A stretch of 64,000 nucleotides of DNA. Source: DASTPP01 sp035762175 (lineage in GTDB: Bacteria > Myxococcota_A > Polyangia > Polyangiales > Polyangiaceae). Below, in pieces: positions 17,008 to 25,094 of this stretch. Within the stretch, counting starts at the first letter, position 1. Every line of letters starts with the position of its first letter. Position numbers and translations under genes: made by a program. The notes beneath the pieces are model-generated. The model saw only the letters and a list, made by a program, of their open reading frames with translations, did no database searches and was not told the DNA's origin. The stretch is taken from contig DASTPP010000407.1 in NCBI GenBank assembly GCA_035762175.1, positions 1-64,000 on the forward strand, written 5' to 3'.

Positions 17008-18300
17008 TCAGTGCGCCGAGCCCGCCGCGATCTGGCGCGCCCGCTCGGCCAGGCCCTGCACGACCGAGTGAAAGCTCTTGAGCTGCCGCACCTTCTCGCG
17101 CCCGAAGCGCTCTTCGATCGCCCGCGCGATGCGCGGCACCCGCGCCGTGCCCCCCGTGCAGCAGACCGCGTCGACGTCGCCGAACGCGAGCCCCGCCTCG
17201 CTCACCGTGCGGTCGAGCGCCCGCAAGACGGCGCCCGTCTCGCGCTCGCTGCCCGCCTCGAACTCGGCGCGCTCGACCCACTCGCGGATGTCCATCGACG
17301 GGTACTCGAAGACGAACTCGGCGCCCGTCGCGTCCGACAGGGCGCACTTGGTCTGCTCGATCTCGTCGAAGACCTGGAAGGCGAGCGAGTCTTCGACCAA
17401 GGTGAGAAGCTGGTTCATCTTCTGCTGGTCGCCCGGGCCGAGCGACCAGGCCCGCACGTCGCGCAAGAAGGCGAGCACGTCGCGGTGCTGCAGCACGACC
17501 ATGTCGGCCGGCGAGCAGAGCTTCTCGACGATGGGCTTGGGCATCGTCAAGACGTTGCCCCCGAGCGGCACGCGGTAGCTCACCTCGGCGCCGAAGTGGC
17601 GCGCGATCTTGTGGCGCATCAGGCTGCCGTCGAGCGCGTCGCCCGCGACCGAGATGCCCCCGAGCGAGAGCACGTCGCCCGGGCCGAAGCCGTCGCGCCC
17701 CATGCGCACCACCGTATAGTCGGACGTGCCGCCGCCGAAGTCGGCCACCAGCACCGTCATCGGCCGCTCGAGCGCGAGCCGAAAGTCGTGCGCCGCCGCC
17801 ACCGGCTCGGGGCAGAAGTGCACCTCGGCGAAGCCCGCGATCTCCGCCGCCCGCTCGAGCCGCGCCTCGGCCAGCGCGTCGCCCTCGGCGTCGAGCGAGA
17901 ACTTCGCCGGCCGCCCCAGCACCACCCGCTCGACCCGCGCCCCGAAGTGCCGGTCGGCCCGCTCGCGCATCTCGCGCAGGAGCCGCCCCACCAGATCTTC
18001 GATCGTCACGACCCGGGCGCCGATCTGCGTGCCCGAGAAGGCCTTGTCGGGCAAATACTTCTTGAGCGATCGAATGAAGCGCCCCTGCATGCCGCCCTCG
18101 ACGAAGTCGCGCACCGCCGCCGACCCGCACGAGAACCGGCCCTGCTCGAAGAAGAGCAGGCTGCGCAACACCGTCGGGTCGCCCTCGCCCTCGTCGAGCG
18201 GTATCGGCGCGCTCGTCGCCTCGGCGCTCGCCGCCGCCAGCAGCGAGTTCGAGGTGCCAAAGTCGACGGCGTAGATCTCGGGCCGGAAGGGCGTCGCCAT
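17008..18300 (-). CDS. Hsp70-family protein, YegD-like
   Basis: Actin/Hsp70-fold ATPase lacking a normal substrate-binding domain. Phosphate-1 motif VDFGTSNSLLA near the N-terminus, phosphate-2 VADFGGGTSDYTVVRM in the middle, adenosine motif CCTGGTARVPRIARAIEERF near the C-terminus. At 430 residues it matches the short YegD branch rather than DnaK (about 640). ATG 18300. Role unknown in this family; a chaperone-like or regulatory ATPase is possible. It heads the minus-strand run ending with the RNA ligase, tesB and HMG-CoA synthase, but the 281-bp repeat-filled gap leaves the operon uncertain. Confidence 0.88.
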   Translation of the reverse strand: MATPFRPEIYAVDFGTSNSLLAAASAEATSAPIPLDEGEGDPTVLRSLLFFEQGRFSCGSAAVRDFVEGGMQGRFIRSLKKYLPDKAFSGTQIGARVVTIEDLVGRLLREMRERADRHFGARVERVVLGRPAKFSLDAEGDALAEARLERAAEIAGFAEVHFCPEPVAAAHDFRLALERPMTVLVADFGGGTSDYTVVRMGRDGFGPGDVLSLGGISVAGDALDGSLMRHKIARHFGAEVSYRVPLGGNVLTMPKPIVEKLCSPADMVVLQHRDVLAFLRDVRAWSLGPGDQQKMNQLLTLVEDSLAFQVFDEIEQTKCALSDATGAEFVFEYPSMDIREWVERAEFEAGSERETGAVLRALDRTVSEAGLAFGDVDAVCCTGGTARVPRIARAIEERFGREKVRQLKSFHSVVQGLAERARQIAAGSAH

Positions 18301-18335
18301 GCTCTCGCCCTCATACTACGGCCCTTACGGCCGCG

Positions 18336-18480
18336 TCAGGGCGCCCGAAAGCGAGCGAGCCGGTGAGGCGCCCCCGCCGCCCGGGTCAAGGCGTCCGAAC
18401 GCGGTAGAGCCGGTAGGGCGCCCCCGCCGCCCGGGTCAAGGCGTCCGAACGCGGTAGAGCCGGTAGGGTGCCCCCGCCGC
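18336..18480. repeat. 50-bp tandem duplication of the 3' end of the yellow/MRJP-like gene
   Basis: The 50 bases at 18371-18420 recur at 18421-18470 with one mismatch, and the first ten bases appear again at 18471. A more diverged third copy lies at about 18336-18370. On the minus strand each unit encodes PYRLYRVRTP then TGA, so downstream of the true stop the gene end is repeated with its stop codon. Confidence 0.9.
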
Positions 18481-19593
18481 CATGCGCTCGCGCGCCGGCG
18501 GCCGCAAGAGCTGGTCGATGTACGCGGGGATGGCGCTATCGGTGAAGAGCACCGCCCCGTCGGGCGCCACCGCGACCCCGTCGGCCCAGACCACCTCGGG
18601 CCGCCGGGCGAGCGTGCGCAGGCCGCCCGCCGGGTCGAGCCGCGCGACGCCGCCGTTCTCGACGTCGGTGACGAGCACCGAGCCGTCGGCCGCGATCTCG
18701 ATGCCGTCGCTGAGCGGCTTCGGCCCCACCCGCTCGACCTTCGCCGCGAGCGCCTCGTCGCCCAGCGCGGGGTCGCGCAGGTGCTCGGTGCGCACGCGGT
18801 AGAGCGTGTCGTGGCTCATCGTGGCGTAATAGAGCCAGGCCCCGTCGGGGCTGAGCGCGATGCCGTCGACGCCGACCGAGAAGGTCAGCAGCCCGTAGCC
18901 CACGCGGTGCGGCCCGTGCGCCGTGCGGATCACCCAGTCTTGCGGCTGGGTCGAGGGGTGCCCCGCGAGCCGCGTGCGCACCCCCCAGCCGGCGACGTCG
19001 ACGACGAGAATCGACGCCGCGGTGAACCGGAACGCCCCGGTGTCGGCCAGGTAGATCGTTTGCCCGTCGGGCGAGACCCGCAGATCTTGCGAGAAGCGGG
19101 CGACGCCCGGCTCGAACTCGTGGTCGACGACGCGCCGGCCGCTGGCCAGATCGTAGGCGATGAGCCGGGTGCGGGCCCGATCGAGCGTCGCGGGCGCGAT
19201 GAGCCAGAGCCGGTCGAGGGCGTCGACCGTCATGCCGAAGATGAACTTGAGGTCGCCTTGCGCGGCGAGGTCGGGGTAAGGCCTCGGCTTGCCCTCGACC
19301 AGCTCGAAGACGAAGGCGTCGGTGAAGCGGTGCGAGTTGGTGAAGGGGTGCGTGTTGTAAAAGACCCGCCCCCGGCGCGAGACGGTGACGTTGCCGAGGG
19401 GCAGGGGGTGCTCGACCAGCACCTCGACCCGCCCGGCCGGCACCAGCGGCTCGGTGCTGACGTCGGGGTAGGGGCGCCCCCCGCCGTAGCGCAGCTTCAC
19501 GAAGACGAGCAGGGCGGCGACCAGCCCCGCGAGGGCGAGGCCGAGCGGGGCGAGGCGCCGGAGCTTGGTGCGAGCCATGGCCCGAGTATGCAC
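18436..19593 (-). CDS. Yellow/major royal jelly protein-like beta-propeller protein
   Basis: 385 residues. N-terminal signal-anchor (Arg/Lys-rich start then LAPLGLALAGLVAALLVFV, about residues 13-31), then a six-bladed propeller with repeated segments: GNVTVSRRGRVFYNTHPF, FGMTVDALDRLWLIAPA, FSQDLRVSPDGQTIYLADTG, VDGIALSPDGAWLYYATMS, DGIEIAADGSVLVTDVENGG and VVWADGVAVAPDGAVLFTDS. Bacterial members are annotated as L-dopachrome tautomerase-related or gluconolactonase-like; no substrate can be inferred. GTG 19593 gives this length; ATG 19578 is an equally plausible start. Divergent from a LysR gene 33 bp away, which likely regulates it. Confidence 0.8.
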   Translation of the reverse strand: MHTRAMARTKLRRLAPLGLALAGLVAALLVFVKLRYGGGRPYPDVSTEPLVPAGRVEVLVEHPLPLGNVTVSRRGRVFYNTHPFTNSHRFTDAFVFELVEGKPRPYPDLAAQGDLKFIFGMTVDALDRLWLIAPATLDRARTRLIAYDLASGRRVVDHEFEPGVARFSQDLRVSPDGQTIYLADTGAFRFTAASILVVDVAGWGVRTRLAGHPSTQPQDWVIRTAHGPHRVGYGLLTFSVGVDGIALSPDGAWLYYATMSHDTLYRVRTEHLRDPALGDEALAAKVERVGPKPLSDGIEIAADGSVLVTDVENGGVARLDPAGGLRTLARRPEVVWADGVAVAPDGAVLFTDSAIPAYIDQLLRPPARERMAAGAPYRLYRVRTP

Positions 19594-19611
19594 GCCCTCT
19601 TGCCATCTCTC

Positions 19612-19630
19612 TCATCGATTGATTCAATGA
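19612..19630. promoter_or_regulatory. T-N11-A palindrome between the divergent LysR and MRJP-like genes
   Basis: TCATCGATTGATTCAATGA, an imperfect 19-bp dyad (seven of nine pairs match) with the T-N11-A arrangement typical of LysR binding sites. It lies in an AT-rich pocket of the 33-bp intergenic gap and overlaps the ATG at 19627. Binding here could repress the regulator itself and control the divergent gene. Inference from position and symmetry. Confidence 0.6.
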
Positions 19631-20682
19631 AATGCATGAACCAGATCGATGCGGCCCGCCTCGACCTGAACCTCTTGACCGCCCTCGGGGCGCTGCTCGC
19701 CGAGGGCAGCGTCACGGGCGCGGCGGCGCGGCTCGGCGTCGGCCAGCCCGCGGCCAGCCACGCCCTCTCGCGCCTGCGCGAGCTCTTCGGCGACCCGCTC
19801 TTCGTGCGCGTCGGGCGGCGCATGGTGCCCACCCCGCGCGCCGAAGCCCTGCGCGAGCCGCTCGCCCGCCTGCTCGACGACGCCTCGCGCCTCGTGCGCC
19901 GCGGCGAGCCCTTCGACCCGCGGCGCAGCGCCCGCGCCTTCGGCCTCGTCTGCCCCGATCTGCTGGCGCCCGTCCTGCCGCGCATCGTCGCGCGACTGAG
20001 CCGCCAGGCTCCCGGCGCCCGCCTCGAGGTCTCGGCGAGGCGAGACGCCAGCGCGATCGCCCTCGAAGAGGGGCGCGCCGATCTCGCTCTCGTGCCCGCC
20101 CCCGACGAGGGCCCGGGCCTCGTGCGCCGGGGCCTCGGCACGGTCCGCTTTGCCGTGCTCGCCCGGCGCGGCCACCCCGCCCTCGCCCGCTCCGGGGCGC
20201 TCGACGCCAGGGTCTGGGTGGCGCACCCGCACGTGATGGTGCGCACCGGGCACCAGGGTCAGAGCATCGTCGCCGGCGCCCTCGCGAGGCTCGGCTGCGA
20301 GCGGCGCGTCGGCCTCGTCGTCCCGACCTTTCTTGCCGCCCTGGTCGCCGTCGCCGAAACCGACTTCTTCTTCACCGCCCCCCGCGAGCTGGTCGGCCCG
20401 CTCCTGCGGCGCTTCGATCTGCTGGCGCTCGACCCACCCCTCGCCGTGCCCGAGGTGCCCGTCGCCGCGGTCTGGCACGAGCGCCACCAGGCCGACGAGG
20501 GGCATCGCTTCTTTCGCGAGCTCGTCCGGGCCGAGATCGAGGCGTTGCTTGGCGAGGGGCGGGCACCCGGGGCCCGCCGCCCCGCCGACCTCGCCCGGCC
20601 GGGGGGCGAGCCGCGGCGCCGGTCGGCCCCTTCGCGTCGGGCGTCGGTGCGGCCCCGCGCGCCCTCGGCGGGCTCGCCTTGA
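19627..20682 (+). CDS. LysR-family transcriptional regulator
   Basis: N-terminal winged helix-turn-helix: LDLNLLTALGALLAEGSVTG through AAARLGVGQPAASHALSRLR and FGDPLFVRVGRRMVPTPRA (about residues 10-70). A periplasmic-binding-protein-like effector domain follows to about residue 305 (FGLVCPDLLAPVLPRIVARL, RADLALVPAP, TDFFFTAPRELV). The last 45 residues are Arg/Pro/Ala-rich and exceed normal LysR length (351 against about 300). Start at ATG 19627, or ATG 19636 which would free the palindrome for binding. The effector domain resembles NodD/LeuO-type regulators. Probably controls the divergent propeller gene. Confidence 0.9.
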   Translation: MKCMNQIDAARLDLNLLTALGALLAEGSVTGAAARLGVGQPAASHALSRLRELFGDPLFVRVGRRMVPTPRAEALREPLARLLDDASRLVRRGEPFDPRRSARAFGLVCPDLLAPVLPRIVARLSRQAPGARLEVSARRDASAIALEEGRADLALVPAPDEGPGLVRRGLGTVRFAVLARRGHPALARSGALDARVWVAHPHVMVRTGHQGQSIVAGALARLGCERRVGLVVPTFLAALVAVAETDFFFTAPRELVGPLLRRFDLLALDPPLAVPEVPVAAVWHERHQADEGHRFFRELVRAEIEALLGEGRAPGARRPADLARPGGEPRRRSAPSRRASVRPRAPSAGSP

Positions 20683-20694
20683 ATCGCGCCCGCC

Positions 20695-21035
20695 GCCGCA
20701 GTCTTGGGGACAGGTAAAAATCTCCTTCTTGGCGCACACCCTCGTCGCCGCACACCAAGGGCACGGCGGGCGTGCCCACGACGCACGAGGCCGGCGTATT
20801 GGTCGGCCCCGACGCCCACCCCGACGAGGTCTCCGTCATGCAGCGGTCGTCGGTGTTGCCGAGGGTGATGCTGCCGTCGGCGCAGGTGATCCGGTGCTGT
20901 AGCTCGTACTGGCGGCCCGGCAGGGCAGGGAAGCTGAACGGGCAGCCGAAGAGCAAGAACGTGTCGGCGTCGGAGAAGACCTGCGGGGTATTGCAGCGGC
21001 TGTCGGTGAAGTTGATGCGCGTTCACGTCGAGGTG
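20695..21035 (-). pseudogene. Decayed fragment of a secreted Cys-rich protein
   Basis: On the minus strand a reading frame after a TGA near 21020 gives INFTDSRCNTPQVFSDADTF, then GCPFSFPALPGRQYELQHRI, TCADGSITLGNTDDRCMTE and VVGTPAVPLVCGDEG. There the meaningful reading changes frame to VCAKKEIFTCPQDCGGG, where CPQDC is a motif common in myxobacterial secreted proteins. There is no start codon at the 5' end. I read it as a 3' gene remnant with one frameshift near 20747. Protein family unknown. Confidence 0.5.
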
Positions 21036-21502
21036 CGCAAAACGGCCGATTTCGACACAACCGCCGCGGGCGTTTTTTCATGTCCCGCCGAGGTCGTACA
21101 GGCCTCGTTCTTCGAGGCCCGCCTCGGGGAGGCGATCGGGGTGCTCGAGGCGCTCCGGGGGCGTTGGGGCGAGCTGCTCGTGGTCTGTCGGCGTCTGGGG
21201 GTCGGAGGGCGAGCGGTAGCTCGTGGGCAATGCCCCCACGCCCGAACGGCGGTGCTCGTTGCGCGACGGTTGCGACGAAGCCCTGCGCTGCGGGCGATCG
21301 GCCAGGGCAGCACAAAGAAATGGTTGGCGTAGCGCCAGGGTAAGGGGGGCTCGGCCTGCGAGGGGTGGTCGCAGGTCGCCTGTGGCAAAAAGGCTCAGGT
21401 GAAAAGATACAGAAGCGCCCTACAAGGGGCGGGGGCCCTGCGCTACGCTCATCGCAAACTTCGCGCACCGCACCGACGGGTGGCGCCGCGGGGTACCGAC
21501 GC
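21036..21502. other. Non-coding gap upstream of Ser/Thr kinase
   Basis: Short open frames on both strands show no recognisable protein. The last 140 bp before the kinase start are less GC-rich and probably include its promoter; no clear -35/-10 pair can be picked. Another frame of the kinase ORF extends to 21365 but its residues look non-coding. Confidence 0.4.
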
Positions 21503-23689
21503 ATGACGCTTACAAACTTGGGCCCGGGGTTGCTCGTCGACGGTGTGGTGCGCCTGGTGCGCCTGCTCGGCCAGGGTGGCATGGGCTCGATCTGGGTGGC
21601 TGAGCACCTGCGGCTGGGCACCGAGGTGGCGGTGAAGTTTCTCTCGCCGAGCCTGGCGAGCGAGGCGGCGCCGCTCGTACGCTTTCAGCACGAGGCGATG
21701 CTGGCGGCGCAGGTCAAGAGCCCGCACGTCGTGCAAATCTTCGACCAGGGGGTGTTCGCGGGCGAGCGGCCCTACATCGTGATGGAGCTGCTCGAGGGCG
21801 AAGATCTCGGCCAACGCCTCGACCGCGCGGGCCTGCTCGGGCTCGACGACATGGCCCGCGTGGTGGTGCAGGCCTGCCGCGCGCTCGGCAAGGCGCATGG
21901 CTTGGGCATCGTTCACCGAGACCTCAAGCCCGACAACATCTTCTTGCTCGATCAAGACGGCGAGCTCTTCGTCAAGGTGCTCGACTTCGGCGTCGCCAAG
22001 CGCACCGACATGGCGCGCTCGATGTCTATAACCGACCCGGGCTTGGTGGTCGGCACGCCCCACTACATGAGCCCCGAGCAGATGCTCGAGCAGGGGCCGC
22101 TCGACCACCGGGCCGACCTCTGGTCGCTCGGGGTCGTCGCCTACCGCTGCCTGATCGGGCGCTTGCCCTTCGAAGGCGACACGCTCGGGGGCGTGTACAG
22201 CGCCATCGAGCGGGGCACCTTCGAGCCGCCGAGCCGGGTGCGCGGCGACGTGCCGCCCGAGGTCGACGCGTGGTTCGCGAAGGCGCTGAGCCGCGATCTG
22301 TCCGGGCGCTTCGGCTCGGCGCGCGAGATGGCCGAGGCGCTCGTTGCGGCCTACGCGCTCGACGAGCCGCGCTCGCGCGGCCGGCTCTTCTCGTCGCTCG
22401 ACGGCACGCGCGATAGCTGGTTCGCCCTCACGCCCGCGCGCTCCTCGCGGCGCTCGCCCGGCCCGCCCGGCCAGACCTCCGCGCCCTCGTCGCCGGCCTC
22501 GCCCGGCCAGGCCTTCTCGCGCCCCTCGCGGCCTTCGCCTGTCCCGCCCGACCAGGCCGTCGCGCCCTCGTCGCAGCCCTCGCCTGTCTCGCCCGACCAG
22601 GCCTTCTCGCGGCCCTCGCCCGCGTCGCCCGACCAGGCCCAGCCACGCGAGCCGACGGGCTCGTCGGCCGTGCTGGCGCCCGACCCCTTTCCGCCCGAGG
22701 CCCTGCCGTCTGCCGAGGCACCGCCGCCCTCCGAAGCGCCGCCGCCCTCCGAAGCGCCGCCGCCCTCCGAGGCGCCGCCGCCCTCCGAGGCGCCGCGCCG
22801 CTCGCGCCGCTCGCGCCGCGACATCGCCCGCCGGGCCGCCCTCGGCGTCGTGGCGCTGGTGACGTCGCTCGGCGCGGCCGCCCTCGTCAGCTCGTCACGC
22901 AAAACCCTCGATCGCCGCGCCGACGGCACGGGCGAGGTGACCGCTCTGGGGGCCCTCGGTGCAGTCGAGCCGGCCGGCTCACCCCCGGCCAGCGACACCT
23001 CGAACAACGCCGCGGTGCCGGGCGCGTCCCCTGGCACCTCGAACGATGCCGCGGCGCTAGGCCCATCACCCGACCCCTCGAACGATGCCGCGGCGCTAGG
23101 CGCATCACCCGACGCCGCGGCCTCGCCGTCGGCCGAGGCGCCGCCCGTCGCGTCCGAGGCATTGTCGACGCCCGATCAGCAGGCGGCCCGTCGGCTGGCG
23201 CGCACGCAGGGGGCCGACGCGAGCGAGGCGCCCGCGGTTACTCTCAAGGACAAGCCCGCCACCGACGCAGCCCCCGCCAAGGGCTCGAGCCCCGCGAGTG
23301 GCGGCCCCCCGCGCGCAGCGCAGCCATCGGCAGACTCGATCGCGGCTGCGGTGAGGCGGGTGATGCTGGCGCCGCCCCTGCGCGACGTCGAGCCCGAGCC
23401 GGCTGCCCCCGAGGGCTTGCCCACCGCGCCGCCGTCCGGGGCGCCGCCGTCCGGGGCGCCCCCGCCCGCGGCGGTGCCCCCCGCGGCGGTGCCCCCGCCC
23501 GCGACGGCGTCTCCGTCGGCGGCGACGCCTCCGGGCGGGCCGGCCCCGCCTGCCACTGCACGGCCGCCCGCCGAGGCGCGCCCCTCGGTCGTAGCGCCCC
23601 TGCCGGCCAAGGTGTCGCCCTTCGTCGCAACGCCCCCGCCCGCCGAGGCGCCCCCGGCGGCCGGCGTGTCTGGGGCGGGGGCGCCTTGA
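21503..23689 (+). CDS. Membrane-anchored Ser/Thr protein kinase with Pro/Ala-rich exterior tail
   Basis: 728 residues from ATG 21503. Kinase domain residues 15-285: Gly-rich loop GQGGMG (23-28), VAVK lysine K45, HRDLKPDN (138-145), DFG (161-163), HYMSPEQ activation segment; all catalytic residues present. A long Pro/Ser juxtamembrane linker with six-residue EAPPPS repeats (about 22717-22800) leads to a transmembrane helix at about 446-465 (AALGVVALVTSLGAAALV). The C-terminal 260 residues are low-complexity Ala/Pro/Ser with further repeats (13-codon repeat near 23041-23118). The frame extends upstream to 21365 but the kinase-proximal ATG is preferred. Substrates unknown. Confidence 0.9.
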   Translation: MTLTNLGPGLLVDGVVRLVRLLGQGGMGSIWVAEHLRLGTEVAVKFLSPSLASEAAPLVRFQHEAMLAAQVKSPHVVQIFDQGVFAGERPYIVMELLEGEDLGQRLDRAGLLGLDDMARVVVQACRALGKAHGLGIVHRDLKPDNIFLLDQDGELFVKVLDFGVAKRTDMARSMSITDPGLVVGTPHYMSPEQMLEQGPLDHRADLWSLGVVAYRCLIGRLPFEGDTLGGVYSAIERGTFEPPSRVRGDVPPEVDAWFAKALSRDLSGRFGSAREMAEALVAAYALDEPRSRGRLFSSLDGTRDSWFALTPARSSRRSPGPPGQTSAPSSPASPGQAFSRPSRPSPVPPDQAVAPSSQPSPVSPDQAFSRPSPASPDQAQPREPTGSSAVLAPDPFPPEALPSAEAPPPSEAPPPSEAPPPSEAPPPSEAPRRSRRSRRDIARRAALGVVALVTSLGAAALVSSSRKTLDRRADGTGEVTALGALGAVEPAGSPPASDTSNNAAVPGASPGTSNDAAALGPSPDPSNDAAALGASPDAAASPSAEAPPVASEALSTPDQQAARRLARTQGADASEAPAVTLKDKPATDAAPAKGSSPASGGPPRAAQPSADSIAAAVRRVMLAPPLRDVEPEPAAPEGLPTAPPSGAPPSGAPPPAAVPPAAVPPPATASPSAATPPGGPAPPATARPPAEARPSVVAPLPAKVSPFVATPPPAEAPPAAGVSGAGAP

Positions 23690-23825
23690 GCCGGCTCGCC
23701 GTGCGGCGCTTGCTCGACGAAGTGCGCGGCGAGCGCGGGGCGTGAGCCCCCGCGCCCGGCGACGCGGCCGAACGCCTCACCCGTACGTGGGGCGTTGCGG
23801 CCAGCCGGGCGGCGAGTCTTCTCAT

Positions 23826-24410
23826 TCAGCCGGCGGATGACTTTGCGCGCTTCTTCGCCGAGAGGATGAGGGTCAGGAGCGGGCGCCGGCGCCGGGCGAG
23901 TCGACGGATCGTCCGGTCCAACGCGCCCGCCAAGGCATGCACGTGGGCGAAGAGCCGGTTGTGCGTCGCCTCCGCCCGCAGCACCTTCCACAGTCGCTCG
24001 ATCACGTTGAGCTGGGGGCTGTAACTGGGCAGCCGATACAGCTCCAGATGCGGGTGGCGCGCGAGCGCGGCCTTCACCGGCTCGCCCGCGTGCCACGGCG
24101 CATTGTCGATCGTGAGCACCACGCGCGCGTGCCGCTCGGCCGGGTAGGCGCGCGCGACCGCGTCCAAGTGCCGGGCGAAGGCGTGCGCCAGACGCCGCGT
24201 CTTGTGCGTGCCCTCGCGCCGCCGTTGCCGCTGCTCGCTGACCACGCCGTGGCGCACCAGCCGCCCGGTCACCAGGTCGAGCGAAGCGAACAGATAGAAC
24301 AGGTCCTTGTCGTCGCGCGTGCCGACCACGGGCCGCCGGCCCTTGACGCCGAGCGTGCGCACGAGCGTCGGCACCATCGGGAAGCGCGCCTCATCTTGGC
24401 TCAGCAGCAC
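23826..24410 (-). CDS. IS630-family transposase, DDE catalytic part (orfB)
   Basis: 194 residues from the nominal start, overlapping orfA by 20 nt in the +1 frame. Catalytic residues are intact: first Asp in LLSQDEARF, second Asp in VVLTIDNAPWH, Glu in YSPQLNVIERLWKVLR. The natural continuation of orfA in this frame reads EAEAGRCVLLSQDEARF, beginning upstream of the nominal start codon, which supports a single split transposase rather than two independent proteins. It ends inside the left inverted repeat. Confidence 0.88.
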   Translation of the reverse strand: MLLSQDEARFPMVPTLVRTLGVKGRRPVVGTRDDKDLFYLFASLDLVTGRLVRHGVVSEQRQRRREGTHKTRRLAHAFARHLDAVARAYPAERHARVVLTIDNAPWHAGEPVKAALARHPHLELYRLPSYSPQLNVIERLWKVLRAEATHNRLFAHVHALAGALDRTIRRLARRRRPLLTLILSAKKRAKSSAG

Positions 24411-24942
24411 GCACCGGCCGGCCTCGGCCTCGCTTTTTCAACACCGTGAGCTCGCGGCGCGCATTCTCCTGCTTGCGCGCGTCGCCGCGCTCGAAATGGT
24501 AGGTCGGGCGGTAGGGGCGGATGCCGCAGCGGGCGCAGAAGTCGCGCACCGTGCGGGCGGCGACGCGCACGCCGCGCGTGCGGCCGAGGTGCGCCGCGAG
24601 CGCCTCGCTCGTCCAGTTCGCCCGGTCGACGCCGCTGGCGGCGGGGCCGCGGCGGACCCAGTCAACGAGCGCCTCGGCCGAAGCGTCATCGATCGCGCGC
24701 GCCTTACCGGGGGCCCACCGAATGCGCAGCCCGTCGAGGCCGCCGTGGCGCCAGCGCCCGAGCCACCGGCGCACCGTGCTCGGGTCGGTGGCGAGGTCGT
24801 CGGCGATCTGCGAGGTCGACCGGCCGCGGCCGGCCATGAGCACGGCTTGGGCGCGATCGCGCAGCCGCCGGTCCTCGGTCGTCCGAAACACCTGTTCGAG
24901 CTGCGCGACCTGCCCCGAGCTCAACGAGAGGGGGGTGGTCAT
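24391..24942 (-). CDS. IS630-family transposase, N-terminal part (orfA)
   Basis: 183 residues. Helix-turn-helix DNA-binding region: RDRAQAVLMAGRGRSTSQIA then DDLATDPSTVRRWLGRW (about 28-65), a second winged-helix segment LAAHLGRTRGVRVAARTVRD, and FCARCGIRPYRP. The frame ends at TGA 24391 just after a run of five A (minus-strand TTGAAAAAGCG), past which the meaningful protein continues in the +1 frame as orfB. Either frameshifting makes a fusion or an indel has inactivated the element. Confidence 0.88.
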   Translation of the reverse strand: MTTPLSLSSGQVAQLEQVFRTTEDRRLRDRAQAVLMAGRGRSTSQIADDLATDPSTVRRWLGRWRHGGLDGLRIRWAPGKARAIDDASAEALVDWVRRGPAASGVDRANWTSEALAAHLGRTRGVRVAARTVRDFCARCGIRPYRPTYHFERGDARKQENARRELTVLKKRGRGRPVRAAEPR

Positions 24943-25094
24943 ACGCCCAAGGTAACCACGGGACGTGCAAAGTCATCCGCCGCCTGAATCAGGGGTTCTC
25001 GTCGGCCGTAGGGGGTAACCCCCAAAATGTCGTGGGCGAAGAGAATGCGGTCGAAGACGAACGACCCAATCGGGCTCGTGCGGTGCGGCCCAGG

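Larger units (their letters stand above)
23824..24989 (-). mobile_element. IS630-family insertion sequence, about 1166 bp
   Basis: Terminal inverted repeats: 23824-23849 reads ATTCAGCCGGCGGATGACTT onward, and the reverse complement of 24964-24989 reads ATTCAGGCGGCGGATGACTT onward; 24 of 26 bases match. Between them lie transposase reading frames A and B in different frames. The left repeat contains the stop codon of the second frame. I do not see the TA target duplication typical of this family, so one end may be misplaced or the flanks have changed. Confidence 0.88.
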
